The translations under genes and the position numbers were made by a program. Of a stretch of DNA of 64,000 nucleotides, positions 24,259-36,579 are shown one piece after another. The notes below the pieces were generated by a model. That model searched no databases, was not told where the DNA came from, and worked only from the letters and a program-made list of their open reading frames with translations. Numbering within the stretch: the stretch's first letter is position 1; the number at the start of each line of letters is the position of its first letter. Source of the DNA: Lepiota brunneoincarnata (taxonomy: Eukaryota; Basidiomycota; Agaricomycetes; Agaricales; Agaricaceae); the NCBI GenBank assembly GCA_023014365.1, contig JAEBUN010000002.1, positions 3,782,001 through 3,846,000 of the forward strand. The letters run 5' to 3'.

Positions 24259-27200
24259 GCGGGCTTGGCGACACAGGTGCTTCTCTAGAATATCTGGCGC
24301 CAAGCCATATGTATGTCCCGATCGTCAAATCCCGAGCAAAAATGATGCATTGGGCATCTCGGTTCACATTCAAAAATTTCACATGGATTTTTGCATTGAA
24401 TTGATTCAGCTCAGATCTGACATTGTTACCACTAGTTTTAACAGTTTGTGGAGGCGGCGCCACTAATGACCTGTAAATGCGAGGAAGAAAATAAGAAGAG
24501 CATGTGGTAGAAGGTCAACCGTGTGCGATTTAGCATAGCGACTGACCTGCCAACCTCACCCCTTTCACCTCATTTCCGAGTGCTTTTCCTGGGTTTTACC
24601 CATGCCATGTTTTCCTCATCGAGCATCTCCGCCTATAGTTGGGCTTGAGTAAGCAACGTTGCTTGGGGGCGGGATCCTAGTGATCATAGATACGATACTC
24701 ACGACAATACCGGGCCTTGGTGCTACTCGAGAAGACGCTTGCTTGTTGCTCGCTTTATTGTCGGCGGATAAGTCCTGTCAGCTACCGTCATCCTCAGGAA
24801 CTTCGAAGCAATTAGTGAGCCCGAACCAGAGATCCATTGGTATGGGAAGGAAGCTGAACCGAGATTGCCTGGCCCTGCTCGATCTCGTCGCCCGCTTTGC
24901 TCAGCCGTCGCTAACCCAAGTCCACAGTGTGAGTTGGAATTAGTTTCAGCCTAAAACAAATCCGTACCAGAACCCGTTTGAACAACATGGGAATGATTGG
25001 AATTGGAAATAGAGGACCTGGGGCTTGAAGCGATGTCAGTTATGAGGTCCCTGTGACTTCGAGGAAGCATGTGTGGAACATACGACAGGGGGGTGGGGCT
25101 TCAATGCTTAGGCGGCGCGTTGAGTGCGGGGCCGCATAAAAGCAACGCCCCAGCATCCTGGCTTTTAAGCTTGAAGATTTTTTTGACGGTAGGCACCGCT
25201 TACGTTGTCATTCGCTCACGAGGTCAGGCCACTGTCTGAATTGAATTTCCCCACAGTGCCCAGGCCAAATATAAATGCACCATCAATAGGTGGCGTCGAC
25301 TCGGAGTTTCGTTGCAAGTGTCAGGGACATTCTTGTGGGTTCATTGGACTCTTTCCGTGTCCCCGAGGTGGGCTACAATAAGCTTCGGGATTGGGGGGGA
25401 GTCTCCTTCTGGCGGGCAAAGTCCGCTTACTTGCACTGCCGGTTTAGAATTAATAGACATGACCTTTGGTACAACCTGTGTATGATGGCCCAAATTGGGG
25501 TTTTGCGGCGGCCTGTCATTCGTCGAGGACCCGGAGTTTGCAAAGGGCCGAGAGCCTGTTAGCCGCCCCGGAACGGATACAGAGTTAATGCCGGAAGGGT
25601 CTAGATGCCTCGGTATCAGGGCATTAGAGATATTGGCGTCCAGTAAGTTCGTCTGAGTATCTGTTCAATGAACAGACTCGGATCCAGGAAACAAACATTC
25701 ATCATTGCTCGAGCGCTCAGCTCAGGCACTCAACCTCTCATAACGTCCAGTATCACTCCAGTTGATGCTATTGCTGGTGGCCATGGACGTTGGTACTGAC
25801 AAGAAGGTGCTTATAAGGGGTTGGCCGCAAGCGGTATTGAGGAGAAGCGCTTGAATATATTGTCAGGCACGACAGGTATCTGACCCTGAAGTCACCAATC
25901 CCCGTATTGAACATGATTTGTAGGCCGGCAGCCCTGAACTTGTTTGATCGGCACTGCAAAGGCATTGCCTTGCCCCTGAAAAGGCAACAAAAAATGTGCC
26001 CAGTATTTCCTCCTGACAAGTCTTTGGCAAATTCGTCAGAGGGTCATCAGTGCTCGGCGAGCCACTGAATTGACAGATAGAGCAGCACATAATATTGCAA
26101 TATTTGTGGTGAGCTTCGCATACCACAATATACTGTCGCGCTGGCTCAGCAGCGCAGGCTACCGTTGGCTAGTGGCTGGATGGGACATCGGACTAGGTTG
26201 TGTTGCACTGGATCGTGGGAATACAGATGGTGGTCGACAACCCCGCAAGGAACAGGATTCGCATCGTACATGGACCCCTGTTGGAACGGAATTCCGAACA
26301 AATACCAAGTAGGCCGCATTGATTATTAACGTGCACTACTTGCCCACTTGTTGATAATATTCTGCCACTCTTTGACTTAGAGGCAATGATTCGACTCCCT
26401 TGTTGCCACGTGGTATGTACATCACATGACATGTGGGGCTGGTTGGGCTCCTCAGGCAAAAACCCCATTTGTCTCTTGCCTTCACCGCCTTTGCGATGAC
26501 CACGTTTGTCAGAACTCGTTGAGATCCACAGATATCCCCAATCTTTGTGTTCGTTAATCCACAGGCTCGGCACGGCTGCAGAACCTCCTGGATATCCTAC
26601 AGATTTCGTCCTGTTACAAACGCTGCTCTCCACTCCAGAGGTGTATCATCTGCACCATATCCACCCTTATATATTGCGAAGAGCCCTTTAAAAAGGCTGT
26701 CTCGGGTAAAATATATGGGTCTCAAGCTTTTTGTGGGGACATTCTATGAATAGTGTGTTTTATTTATATAACCACCGCCGATCGGTTTTTGGTCCCTACT
26801 CAGCTCTGTTTACGCGACCATCTGCCTTCTGTACGAAAGGTGAGAGCGTACATTCTCTTTACCTGGGGACGTTCTAACGCTTGGTGCACTAGATTTCACG
26901 ACTGGACCAGTTGTCAAATCCGCTTCTGCTTGTGAATGGTATCAAGAGGCTCGAATAGGTGGAGTGGGACGGAAGATCGTCTCCACAAAAGCGCCAAAAA
27001 TGTGAGCCGTATTTCTTATCGCTCGTTGCCCGAGTAACGGTACTGCTCATGACCTCTCACGAAGTCCTTGTTCATATCCCAGCACGATGGTTGTGAAATA
27101 TGTCCAGTCCAATCCCATTTCCAAGTTATCCAACCAATTGACCTCCCACTCCAGGTTCCGTGGGACTGAGCACATTTGACGCTCTCACTCAGCTACCATA

Positions 27201-27336
27201 GCTGACGGCATGCAGTGAGCAGGGACAGATTTTGCACACGTCTTTCGTCGAAGGGGTGGAAATAGCTCAATGCGAGAGGTATTTAAGAGGTATGTGTTCG
27301 GTGTTGAGGGATTCGGATTTCACCATCGGTGTTATC

Positions 27337-30074
27337 ATGAAGCTTACGGTTGTATCTCTTCTCTTGGCTGCTTTACAGAGCCGCAATGCCTGTGCGGTTG
27401 CTATTAGAACCAGGGCGAATATCAAACAAGTTACTCTTGATATTGTCAATGCTCAACTTGCCCCCGATGGTTTCATGCGAAGTATGTTCCTTTTTATCTT
27501 GCTGTTCTCTTGAGTGTGCTGACGGAGCCGTAGGCACTGTTACTGCGAATGGACAGTGAGTCGAACTGTGCGTATGTAATGAACCTGAATTGATATCTAA
27601 TGGATTTCGCAAGATATCCTGGGCCTCTTATCACTGCCAACAAAAGTGATACTTTACAAGTTACTGTCAACAACCAATTAGTAGGCTTTCGTCAACTTTT
27701 TCTGCTTTTCATAATAATGAATGAATCCCAGACAGATCCCTACTATGAGGCGTAGTACCAGTTTGGTAAGTTATTCTATGTATAGTAACAGCGGAGATCG
27801 CCTAACATAGAGCTTGCACGAAGGACTTTGATGGTATTTTCTTCCAGACTCCAAATGTTTTCAATGAAGGAACACCGTTTGTCACCACTTGTCCTATTGG
27901 TCCGAATGCCAGCTACGTTTACTCGATCCCTTTGGGCGACCGGGCTGGGACTTTTTGGTACCACAGGTAAATAGCGTCTACCACTCTTGTAGCTCTGGAC
28001 GATATTAATCTATCCTTAATTAGTCAATTGAGTGTTCAATACGTTGATGTAAATCCCTTATCTGGGTGCTGTTTATCACAGTTAGAGCTTATCTTTGTCT
28101 TTGTAGGGTTTGCGCGGCGCCCTTATCGTCTATGGTCAGTCGTGCTATGCATATGCCTTCTGATGGTTCTTACCCGGAATGTGTAATTCTCAGATCCGGA
28201 TGATCCACAACAGGACATGTACGACGTTGACGACGAAAATACGATCTGGCAAGTTGGTAAGTGGTGTTGAGTCATCTTGGTAGCAAGATTCAGGTCTCAT
28301 ACCCGTTGCAGGTGACTGGTGGCATAACACGACTCTCCCTCTTCTCGCTGGCTACGTTGCGACAGGAATAGTCCCAGTCTCCGACTCCGGCACGTTCAAT
28401 GGTGTCGGTCGCTTTAATGGCGGACCGGAAGTCCCTTTCTTCGTTCAGAACGTTGATGCTGGAAAGCGCTACCGGTTCCGGATCATCAACACTTCGGCCC
28501 GCAATGTATTCACCATCTCTGTCGATGGTCACAACATGAGTATGTTTGCCAGTTTGAAATCTGTAACTGATCAATCTCAACCGAGAATAGCTATCATTGA
28601 AGCAGATGGTGAGGCCACGGAGCCAATGACTGTCAATGAGATTGAACTCTTGGCCGGTCAGAGGTACTCTGTTATTGTAAGTTGCCCTGCTTCGGCTTCT
28701 GCACGTTTGTCCCCGTTTTTTTTTAAAAATCCACCCTTAGATCAACGCGGATCAACCAGTGGGGAATTACTGGATTAATGCACCTTTCGTCGGCGGCGAT
28801 CCAGCTCGCAACCCCAATCGTGAGTTTTTTCTTCTTGCTGGATGACTCGGAGCTTATGGTGATGTGTGTTCGGTATCAGAAAACGCAACTCTTTCCCGTG
28901 CCATCTTGAGGTATGCGGGAGCACCTGAAGAAGATCCGACTGGTCCCATGACAGTCGGGCCCGAGGATCCCAACGCATTGGTTGAGGCAAATCTACGGGT
29001 AAGTGAGCTATTTTTGCTCTGGTTTTCCTTGGTGTTAATCCACGCAGTCGCTCGTGTCTCAAGCCGTGAGTTCGAAGAACAGAGTGTGGAGCGGGCGATG
29101 TATCTGACTCCTGACTAGCCACCACCTCCCGATGTCAATCTGACGCTGAACCTCGTGGTGGTAAGCATAATGTTTTACGTTGGTGATCGAAGCCCATCGT
29201 TAACAATGCGGTTGTTTGTTGCGATCTGTGCACATAGACCGCCGGGAAGGCACAATGGAATGTGAACAATGTCTCATACTTGCCGCCCACGACGCCCACC
29301 CTCGTGAAGATTCTGGATGGTGCCAATGATACGGCTGACTTTAACATCACGGAGAACACATTCATTCTCCCTGCGAACAAGACCATTCAGATTGAGTTCC
29401 CTCCAAAGTACGTGAGCAGGTGATAGTTGGGCGAGGGATTTTCTCACATACTCTATCAGCGACGATGATGAGGCACACCGTGAGTGTTTTTTTACTTGTT
29501 TAGATCATGGAAGATCAATGTCATGTGTGCAAATAGCCTTCCACCTGCACGGGGTGAGTTGACCTGCTGGTTGCTGCGGTGGGTGATGACCACTTATTGA
29601 TGCGCATGTTAGAACAATTTCTGGGTGATCAAGTCGAACAGTTCGGATGTTATTAACGAGGTCAACCCCATTCGGCGTGATGTGAGGAACTTTTTGCAGT
29701 GGTTTGCTGCGATAGTGCTGATTTGATGCGGTTGTGACCGCTCTAAGGTCGTGGCTGTTGGTGCAGCCGGGACGACAGTTCGTTTCCAGACAAACAACCC
29801 AGGTGGGTTCGGTTTGGGATTCCGCGATGGCCATAGGGACTGATGAGCATCCCACAAGGTCCCTGGTTCTTCCACTGTCACATATTCTGGCACATGCAGG
29901 CCGGGCTGGCCACGGTAATGGTTGCGGGAATTGAGGAGATAAGTGAGGGAGTTACGCCCACCCAAGAGTGGGAGGACTTGTGTCCTGCTGTGAGTATTCC
30001 TATCCCCCGCCCGCTCTTGCTATCGTTGTTAATTTATTGCCCAGTACGATGCACTTCCCCCCGAGCTACAGTAG
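27337..30074 (+). CDS. Laccase-family multicopper oxidase lacking three trinuclear copper ligands
   Basis: A secreted-type protein of about 528 residues from 21 exons (several of 17-30 nt) that join in frame. MKLTVVSLLLAALQSRNACA is a likely signal peptide. Conserved laccase pieces: VTLDIVNAQLAPDGF, GTFWYHS, QYVDGLRGALIVYD, GKRYRFRIINTSA, IIEADG, AGQRYSVI, HPFHLHG (428-434) and GPWFFHCHIFWH (476-487). The type-1 copper ligands His428, Cys482 and His487 are present, with Leu in the axial position. The first copper motif, normally HWHG, reads DFDG (89-92), and the second, normally HSH, reads HSQ (135-137). One type-2 and two type-3 ligands are therefore missing, so oxygen reduction to water is unlikely. 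The DFDG reading depends on the acceptor at 27823; an acceptor at 27810 gives a stop within a few codons. It could be a pseudoenzyme or a decaying gene. Confidence 0.85.
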
Positions 30075-30148
30075 GAGCTTTGTTTGTACATATTTAGTGT
30101 CGTATTTGTTTTCCTTTGTAAAATATATTCTGTTTTTGTACCTCCAAT

Positions 30149-33100
30149 ATGGATCCTCGCAGGCCTCAACGCCAGGACACCTTTGACCTTCGCGAACACA
30201 TCGTCACCGACGACAGTGCACACATGCAGGCTCATGCAGACGCTGCCGCGGGGGTCATCCACGACGAAGAGCAGCGCTCAGTCCTTGACGACGACTCGGA
30301 AGGCGAAGAAGGCGAAACCTACATCGACGACGACGACGGCTCGTCCTCCCTCTCCATTCCAAACGAGTCCATAGACTTCGACCTCGTTTATTCGCTTCAT
30401 AGTTTCGCCGCGACAGTCGAGGGCCAGGCGAATGTCGTCAAGGGTGACCGGCTGTTTCTCATCGACGACAGCAACAGCTACTGGTGGCTTGTCCGGGTCC
30501 TTAAAACGCAGGAGGTTGGATATATACCCGCGGAAAACATCGAGACGCCATTTGAAAGGCTTGCGAGACTCAATAAACACCGGAATGTCGATGTGAGTTG
30601 TCGCGAAAAAAACACCCTTACACGTGTGTGTGTGGTTGACTGATGTCCTGGTGTTTCGGGGGGGTATTCTTTTAGTTGGCTTCTGCGACACAGGCGGAGA
30701 TGCAGGGAGATTTGAATGCGTCGCAGGACTTGTTGCGATCGAGAGCGGCTGGTGGGCGGACGCCGTCGCCTGTTCCTGGGCTTGCCAGGTCGCAGTCTGG
30801 GAGGGGTGTGCAGTTTACGTCTTCAATGTCGGTGCACAGATACCCACCTGCAGTGTGGAATGAAGAAGAGGAGGAGGAGGAGGACGTCGAATGGGACTCG
30901 GGGGAGTATATTGGAACTGATCCGGAACTTGAGGAGGAGGAGAGGATGAAAGGGGACCTTGGACCTGGAGGGATGGAACCAGATGACGAGATGCAGTGGG
31001 ATGATACTGCAGTGGAGGAGATGCAGGCCCAGGCCAGGCAGGTAGCTGCAGCTCTACAGAGCGCTCCAGATGCGCTGCAGCCTGGCGCTACGAGGGGCCA
31101 ACAGCAACAAGCTCAGGCATTCACACAACAGCAGCAACAGCAGCAACAAGCTCTACAACGACAGCAGCAAGAGGCAGTTTCTCAGCAGCAACAAGCACAA
31201 CAGGCTCAATGGGCTGCTCGGCCAGAGGAGCTGAAGATCTCGGCACCTCGTGAACGGCCTACGGTTGGACCTGATGCCCCACGATCCGGTGCCTTATCTC
31301 CCAATTCCCGACAACTCGACCCTGCGGACGCGACCGCCACCGTTAGAAAGACAATCACGCCTAGTGTGGTGCGTGACGACGAAAAGGCTTACATGAATCC
31401 AGAGGACGAAGGCACGAAAAGGGCTCGGGAAGAAGAAGAGGACGCTGCTAGGAAACGCGCCAAGGGGAGGGAGAAGACTTCGTCACCTGCTCCGGGCCCT
31501 CAGAAACCGCAGGCTGGCAAGCTACGCAAGGAACCCAGTCGCGAAATTGAGAATGACGGGAAGGAGAAAAAGAAGCGGAGTGTGTTCAGTGGGCTTTGGG
31601 GTGGCAAGAAGAAGGAAAAGTCGAAGGAGAAGAATGCCTCGATTGGTTCATTCGATAGTGGCGATGCAACAGGCATTCGTGGATCTGAGGACTCGAGCAA
31701 ATCGAGTCGGCCTTCGGGATCCGCTTCAGATGGCGTCGTCTCACCTACCACGAACCTCGCGATACAACAACAGCAGGCTGCGACCATGCTGTCGGGTGTC
31801 GACGTGAAGAGAGAAGAAATTCCCTCGACCCCCGAGAGGACACCCCAAGTTTCCCAGCATGCCTCCCAACTTCGCCAGCACGATCAACAACAACAGGCCC
31901 TTTACCTGCAATATCTCAATCCGCTCACCCTCCTCAGCGCCAGAGGCACAACCAGTCATACGGCTTGCAGTCTGCTTCTGCCGTTTTGGGCGCCTCTTAC
32001 GGACCCGGTTCCGCTGGATTCACCAGTGGCCTTGGCCCTCCCGCTTCTCGCCCTCGCCCTGGTTCCCTCATCATTACCTCAGGCTCCATTGATGGTGCTG
32101 GTACTGGTGTGCCTGAACTTAGTGTTATTCGTGTTTTTGCTGGCAAGAATCTGCAAACCGAGGCCACATTCAAGACTGTCTTGCTCAACGCGTCCACGAC
32201 GTCATCTGACCTTGTCCGTCAGGCTATCCAACGATTCAGGTTGCCTGGTGGGGAGAATCAGAATGATTACTATTTGACTGTCAAACAAATCGAGGGAGGG
32301 TCCTCTGCTGTTTTGCAAGATGATGAAAGACCACTCGGAGTGTTCGAGACTCTTGTCAACGAGGCAATGGAGATGCCCAAGGTGAAGAGAAGCAGTATGG
32401 GTAGTATCAGCTCCGTAGCCAGCAATCTCTCCATGCACCCCGCCATCAGAAAGCTTGCCATGAATGATTTTACGGACGATTCGGCAGTCAAATTTTACCT
32501 TAACCGGAAAAACGATGACGGAGCGGAGGACAGCCTACTGGGACATGGTGATGATACAATGATCGCGGAGACCTCACATGGCGGGATAGACGTCGCAAGT
32601 CCCAAGAATCAATATCTTAGCGTGTCAACCGCGGGCATTAACGTCACTCCTGAACGATTCTCATCCCCCTCCATTCGCTTCGCGCTTCAGCTTGTCATCT
32701 ACGCAGAGGACCTACCAGAGGACATGGTGTTCCACCCGACGACGGAAGCCATTGTGTTCAAGGATCAACTAAGAGAGTCAGAGGTATCTGCTACGACGGT
32801 GGTGAACCCGCATATGCGGCGGAAGGTGTTTATGTTCCCCAAGAACGTAACAGTCGCGGAGGTGACTGAGTTGGGTTTGGAGAGGTTTGGGATATTGGAT
32901 GGTGTTGTCGATGGTGGAGATGAAGTTGAGGATAAGTTGGCGAAGAGGAGGAGTTCAAGTCGGGTGAGGTATGGTTTGTGGGTTAATGTGAATGGTCACG
33001 GTACGTCTTTACTCGTTTTTAGTTAGGGCGCTCAATTACTGACTCGCGCCTTTGAAAGACCGTGAGTTGACACCCTCAAGTAAAGTTGTGGATGCGTTCC

Positions 33101-34553
33101 CGCGTCCTCCTACTTTCCGTTCTCCCGACCGACACTCTGGGAGCTTGAAGCGGAGGTCCGTTGATTCGGCTCAGTTACTCGGGAATACAGAGGACGTGCA
33201 GCCCGATGATCCTGTCTTTCTTCTCCGCCGTGCGATTTCCTATCGCAATTCGACCTCGCGCCATAGAATGTCCGCCCCGTTGGACGAGATTGCGCTGCAA
33301 CATCTCCACCGCGAAAGTGCCTCGAGTGCTGTTTCCGACACGCCCGGAGAGGCTCGAGAGGCCCACCATATGCCCAGGCAGCCATCTGCGCAGGAGATCA
33401 TCGCTGCCCAACGTGCGGCCACACGCGCAAATCAGCGGGCTATGATATCTGCACAATCGAACTCTCTTCGGGGAACGGATGTTCTCTTACCTGATAACGC
33501 TCTACTTCGCAGTTCTCGCTATGACTCGAACGAGCGGATGCGGTACTCGTATGTTGAGCCCGATGGAGAGACGTATGATATTAGCGACATTGTTGAAGCC
33601 GAGTGGAAGAATGGCACCCAAGCTGACAAGAACGATCTTCTTGCGAGTGTGGTTAGCAAGAGTCAGGAAGGACTGGACGAGAATTTGGGCCGGGTTTTGA
33701 ATAAGATTCGGAATGGGAAGGCCAAGGAGAGGGATTTGGGGTCGGCGGATATGGACAGTAGGAGGGAGAGCCGGAATTCGATGCCTTCCGTGTCGGAGTA
33801 TTCGGTTGATGATAGTGTGCAAGCAGTGTCGCCGATGAGGTCGAGGTCGGCGACGCCGGGGTCCGCTGGGTTTGTGTCGAAGATGCCCGAGTGGGAATGG
33901 TGGTCCTACTGTTGTTGGGACGATGGCCACGGCGGCGGCAACTACAGTGGCAGCTCCGAGCCCAAGTCCCAGTCCGAATTCGAATTCTGGTCCCTCGCTT
34001 ACCCATACACGTTCGACTTCGTCTGCTGGCTCGGAGGAGAGAGCGTCTCAGAGAGCTGGGACTGTAACGCCTACGGGCCGATCCTACAGCCGACCGCCGG
34101 CAACCTTCGCTTGCGTCGGTCCTCTCTGACTCGACGACTGCTGGTTATATTACGCCCCCGCCTCATCCACCACTTGTTCATGATAGCCCGCGTTCGTTCA
34201 GTAGCCCATCGAAGAGCAGTACTAGCACGAAGCGGAGAGGGCCTGTGATTCCCAAGGACGATTTTGGTATATCGCATATGATGGCGATTATCGAAGTACA
34301 AGGCAGGGATATGCGAGGCCGAAGGAACCAGCGGAAGAGGTGGATTTGGTTGAAGAGAGGCTGTTTGGGCCCCATATAGACCTTGAGAAGTTGCATCCGA
34401 AGGTTAGGGGGATCTTTGAGGGTGGGTTCAAGTTGTTGGAGGAGATGGATAAGGTGAGCTTTGTGTGTGTACTTTTTCTGGTTGTATGGATGTTAATTGT
34501 GATTGTTGCAGGTCCTGGACAGCTATGTGCAGCCTTCCATTGGTGCTTTTTAA
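30149..34553 (+). CDS. BUD14: Bud14/Tea4-like cell-polarity protein (SH3 + Ras-association)
   Basis: Starts 75 bases after the laccase stop. Exon 1 (30149-30592) encodes an acidic N-terminus and an SH3 domain (about 76-148: VYSLHSFAATVEGQANVV, SYWWLVRV, then ERLARLNKHRNVD), nearly a signature of Bud14/Tea4, which recruit type-1 protein phosphatase and control polarity. Then come glutamine-rich and acidic low-complexity stretches, a Ras-association-like domain (PELSVIRVFAGKN onward), a second folded region and a C-terminal conserved block PKDDFGISHMMAIIE. The protein ends DSYVQPSIGAF at 34553. Clear introns: 30593-30675, 33001-33058, 34454-34511. Apparent frame changes lie near 31.80-31.94 kb (an intron or an indel), 33907 (TCC|T), 34127 (CTC|TGA) and about 34285. 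The length is unusual only for its low-complexity parts. Confidence 0.8.
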
Positions 34554-34841
34554 TTGTGAGTTAGGCCACTTTACCCAAGTCGCTCCTTGTTCGGTTTTTT
34601 TTTTTCTTGATACCTGTATTTAATGTCCCTTCCTCTTGGATGTCGCTCCTTTGCCCTTTTGTTTCTTGGAGATCCTCTGACTTGGTTGTATCTAGTATAT
34701 TATTTATTGCTGTACATGGCCCCCGGAAGGAGCCCGTATATACCACATTATATTCCCCTGCATATTGGCATGTGAGTGTTTCCAGCGCCTCTTGCGATCG
34801 GCGTGGAATGCCTTATAATTCACATCAGGGCGTGTGCGGCA

Positions 34842-34885
34842 AAGATGCCTAATATGGGAATCCCGCCGTTTATGGATGTGATGTG
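34842..34885. promoter_or_regulatory. Short element shared with 46518-46563
   Basis: GATGCCTAATATGGGAATCC-GCC followed by TGGATGTGATG resembles GATGCCTGATATGGATATCC-GCC followed by TGCATGTGAC at 46518, which lies about 160-210 bases upstream of the ankyrin gene start. Function unknown; it could be a regulatory motif or a mobile-element remnant. Confidence 0.3.
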
Positions 34886-35557
34886 ATGTGATGTGACTAG
34901 TCGGGCTCGGCCCGATCTCGTGACTCGTCTGAATAGCTTTAGCAGTAGTAGCGAGTGTAGGAGGGCGAAGATGTGTGTAGCATCGGGGAGGATGGTAACG
35001 AACAAACAAGGCTCTGGATTCTTGCATCGTTAAAACAATGGGGACCGTCCAGAGGTCCGTGAATTTAATCCATCCCGCTTGGTCACGACTTAGGCCCAGA
35101 TGGCACCGGTTTGTTACCAGCCATGCCACGTCCCAGGCCCCTCCCGTCCTCCCTCCCAATCTACTTCCAGGGCAGGCAGAAGCGGATCTTGTCCCCTCCT
35201 CCGTTACCGATCTGGGGGAGTCTTTACGATTGTAACATAATTTGCTCTCCATTGTTACGTACAGTGTGTTACTCTACAACATAATATTCCATGAGAGGGT
35301 GCTACCGGAAATAGTGTGCCAGACATCACTCCATATTTCTCAGGTAAGTGAATTCAGAGTGGGGAAACACAGGGGCCTATAGCAAACGTGCGAAGGTTCA
35401 TCTCCATTTGTACCCATTATATACTCCTGGTAATAATAAAGCACAGAAATGGAGGTGGAAACAATATTCAAGGACCCAAACCGACGGAGTAGCCCAGAGC
35501 CGATATTTCCAAACACACGACGTTAGCTCCATAGTCAAGCATCCATCCTCATATCGT

Positions 35558-35595
35558 TGGCCACCCCAGTCAACCCGGGTTGACTGGGGTGGCCA
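35558..35595. repeat. 38-bp perfect palindrome
   Basis: The 19 bases from 35558 (TGGCCACCCCAGTCAACCC) are followed with no spacer by their exact reverse complement. The centre is CCC/GGG. GC-rich and able to form a cruciform or a strong RNA hairpin. No oligo-T tail follows and no gene end is nearby. Confidence 0.95.
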
Positions 35596-36041
35596 TTTCC
35601 TCGCAAAGTCAAAAACCTCATCATAAAAGCTTTGCCATCCAACTTTGAGGGTGGAGTGTTTCTTGCTTGATCTGGGGAACGCCCTGGAGGGGGTTGGGGT
35701 TATATCTGTGGTGAAAGGACGCTGTGTCAGTAGGCGAACACCACTAAAAGGAGAATGCCCAGAGAATGAGCGGGACTCGAGATAGTATTCGAGGTCAAGG
35801 GAGGAATTGCCTATTTACAAGAGCTTGCCACTATTTATACTACCTACTTGATGAAGTAAGCCAGCCGGCTTACATGTGGGATGATAATGGAGAAAATGAG
35901 TAAGTGTCTTGTTGCATGTCTGGAATCCTTGTCCATGAGTTCATCATTCCACCTGAGGATTCTACGTACCCATTGATGCTTTTCGGATTGCTTAAGCAGC
36001 GTCAGAGTTGTTGGCGGGCTGCACTTGGTTATCGTGTTCCT

Positions 36042-36092
36042 ATATGATCGGCTATTCAAAGACCTGCAGCTTGTCCCTAAGCTCAAGTGGAC
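36042..36092. repeat. Diverged repeat, copy 1
   Basis: TATATGATCGGCTATTCAAA and the following ~30 bases match 37451-37500 at most positions. Both copies translate in one frame to YDRLFKD.QL.PKL, suggesting pieces of a once-coding sequence. Confidence 0.55.
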
Positions 36093-36554
36093 AAGATGAG
36101 AGCAACGTCAATGTACGCGTCTGCTGAGGTGTGTAGTTTGTGGGTGCCGTGGTTGAGCGCTTAATCCTGCTCGAAGCTCCGTGAATCAGGGACGGTGTGA
36201 AAGCACCTTCGCACACGCTACTTAGGCGTCGATTAGGAAGAGCTTGAGCTTGCTTTTTCGGTCATTCGCCCGATTCCCCCGGTCCACATGGCCGGTACCT
36301 AACAAACATGCGACCCCATCATACTGACAATAAAGTATTGTGACAGATTACGAGTTTTCTGAGACAAACCAAGACCAGATTCAAACTCACCTCATCAAGA
36401 TACGTCGAAATAGCATTTTTGTGGATTTTCTCATGAGAAATCAGGGTGGCGATTATTTTTTGGCAATCGATACAATAAGCGCCGACGTGAGAGTGGTGTC
36501 TATGAGTTATCAGAGCAGAAACTAGTTTAGACGCAGAATACAAAACAAATAAAT

Positions 36555-36579
36555 TAATAATAATAATAATAATAATAAT
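36555..36579. repeat. TAA trinucleotide microsatellite
   Basis: An uninterrupted run of about eight TAA/AAT units. Confidence 0.9.

Larger units (their letters stand above)
22795..27336. other. Gene-poor 4.5-kb region
   Basis: No gene could be supported on either strand. It contains a 9-base direct repeat (CCCGCCAAT twice, then CCTGCAAAT twice) at about 22983-23018, a CA dinucleotide run at about 24237-24258 and many unrelated short open frames. The last few hundred bases should hold the laccase promoter, but no TATA box or metal-response element was assigned with confidence. Confidence 0.5.
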
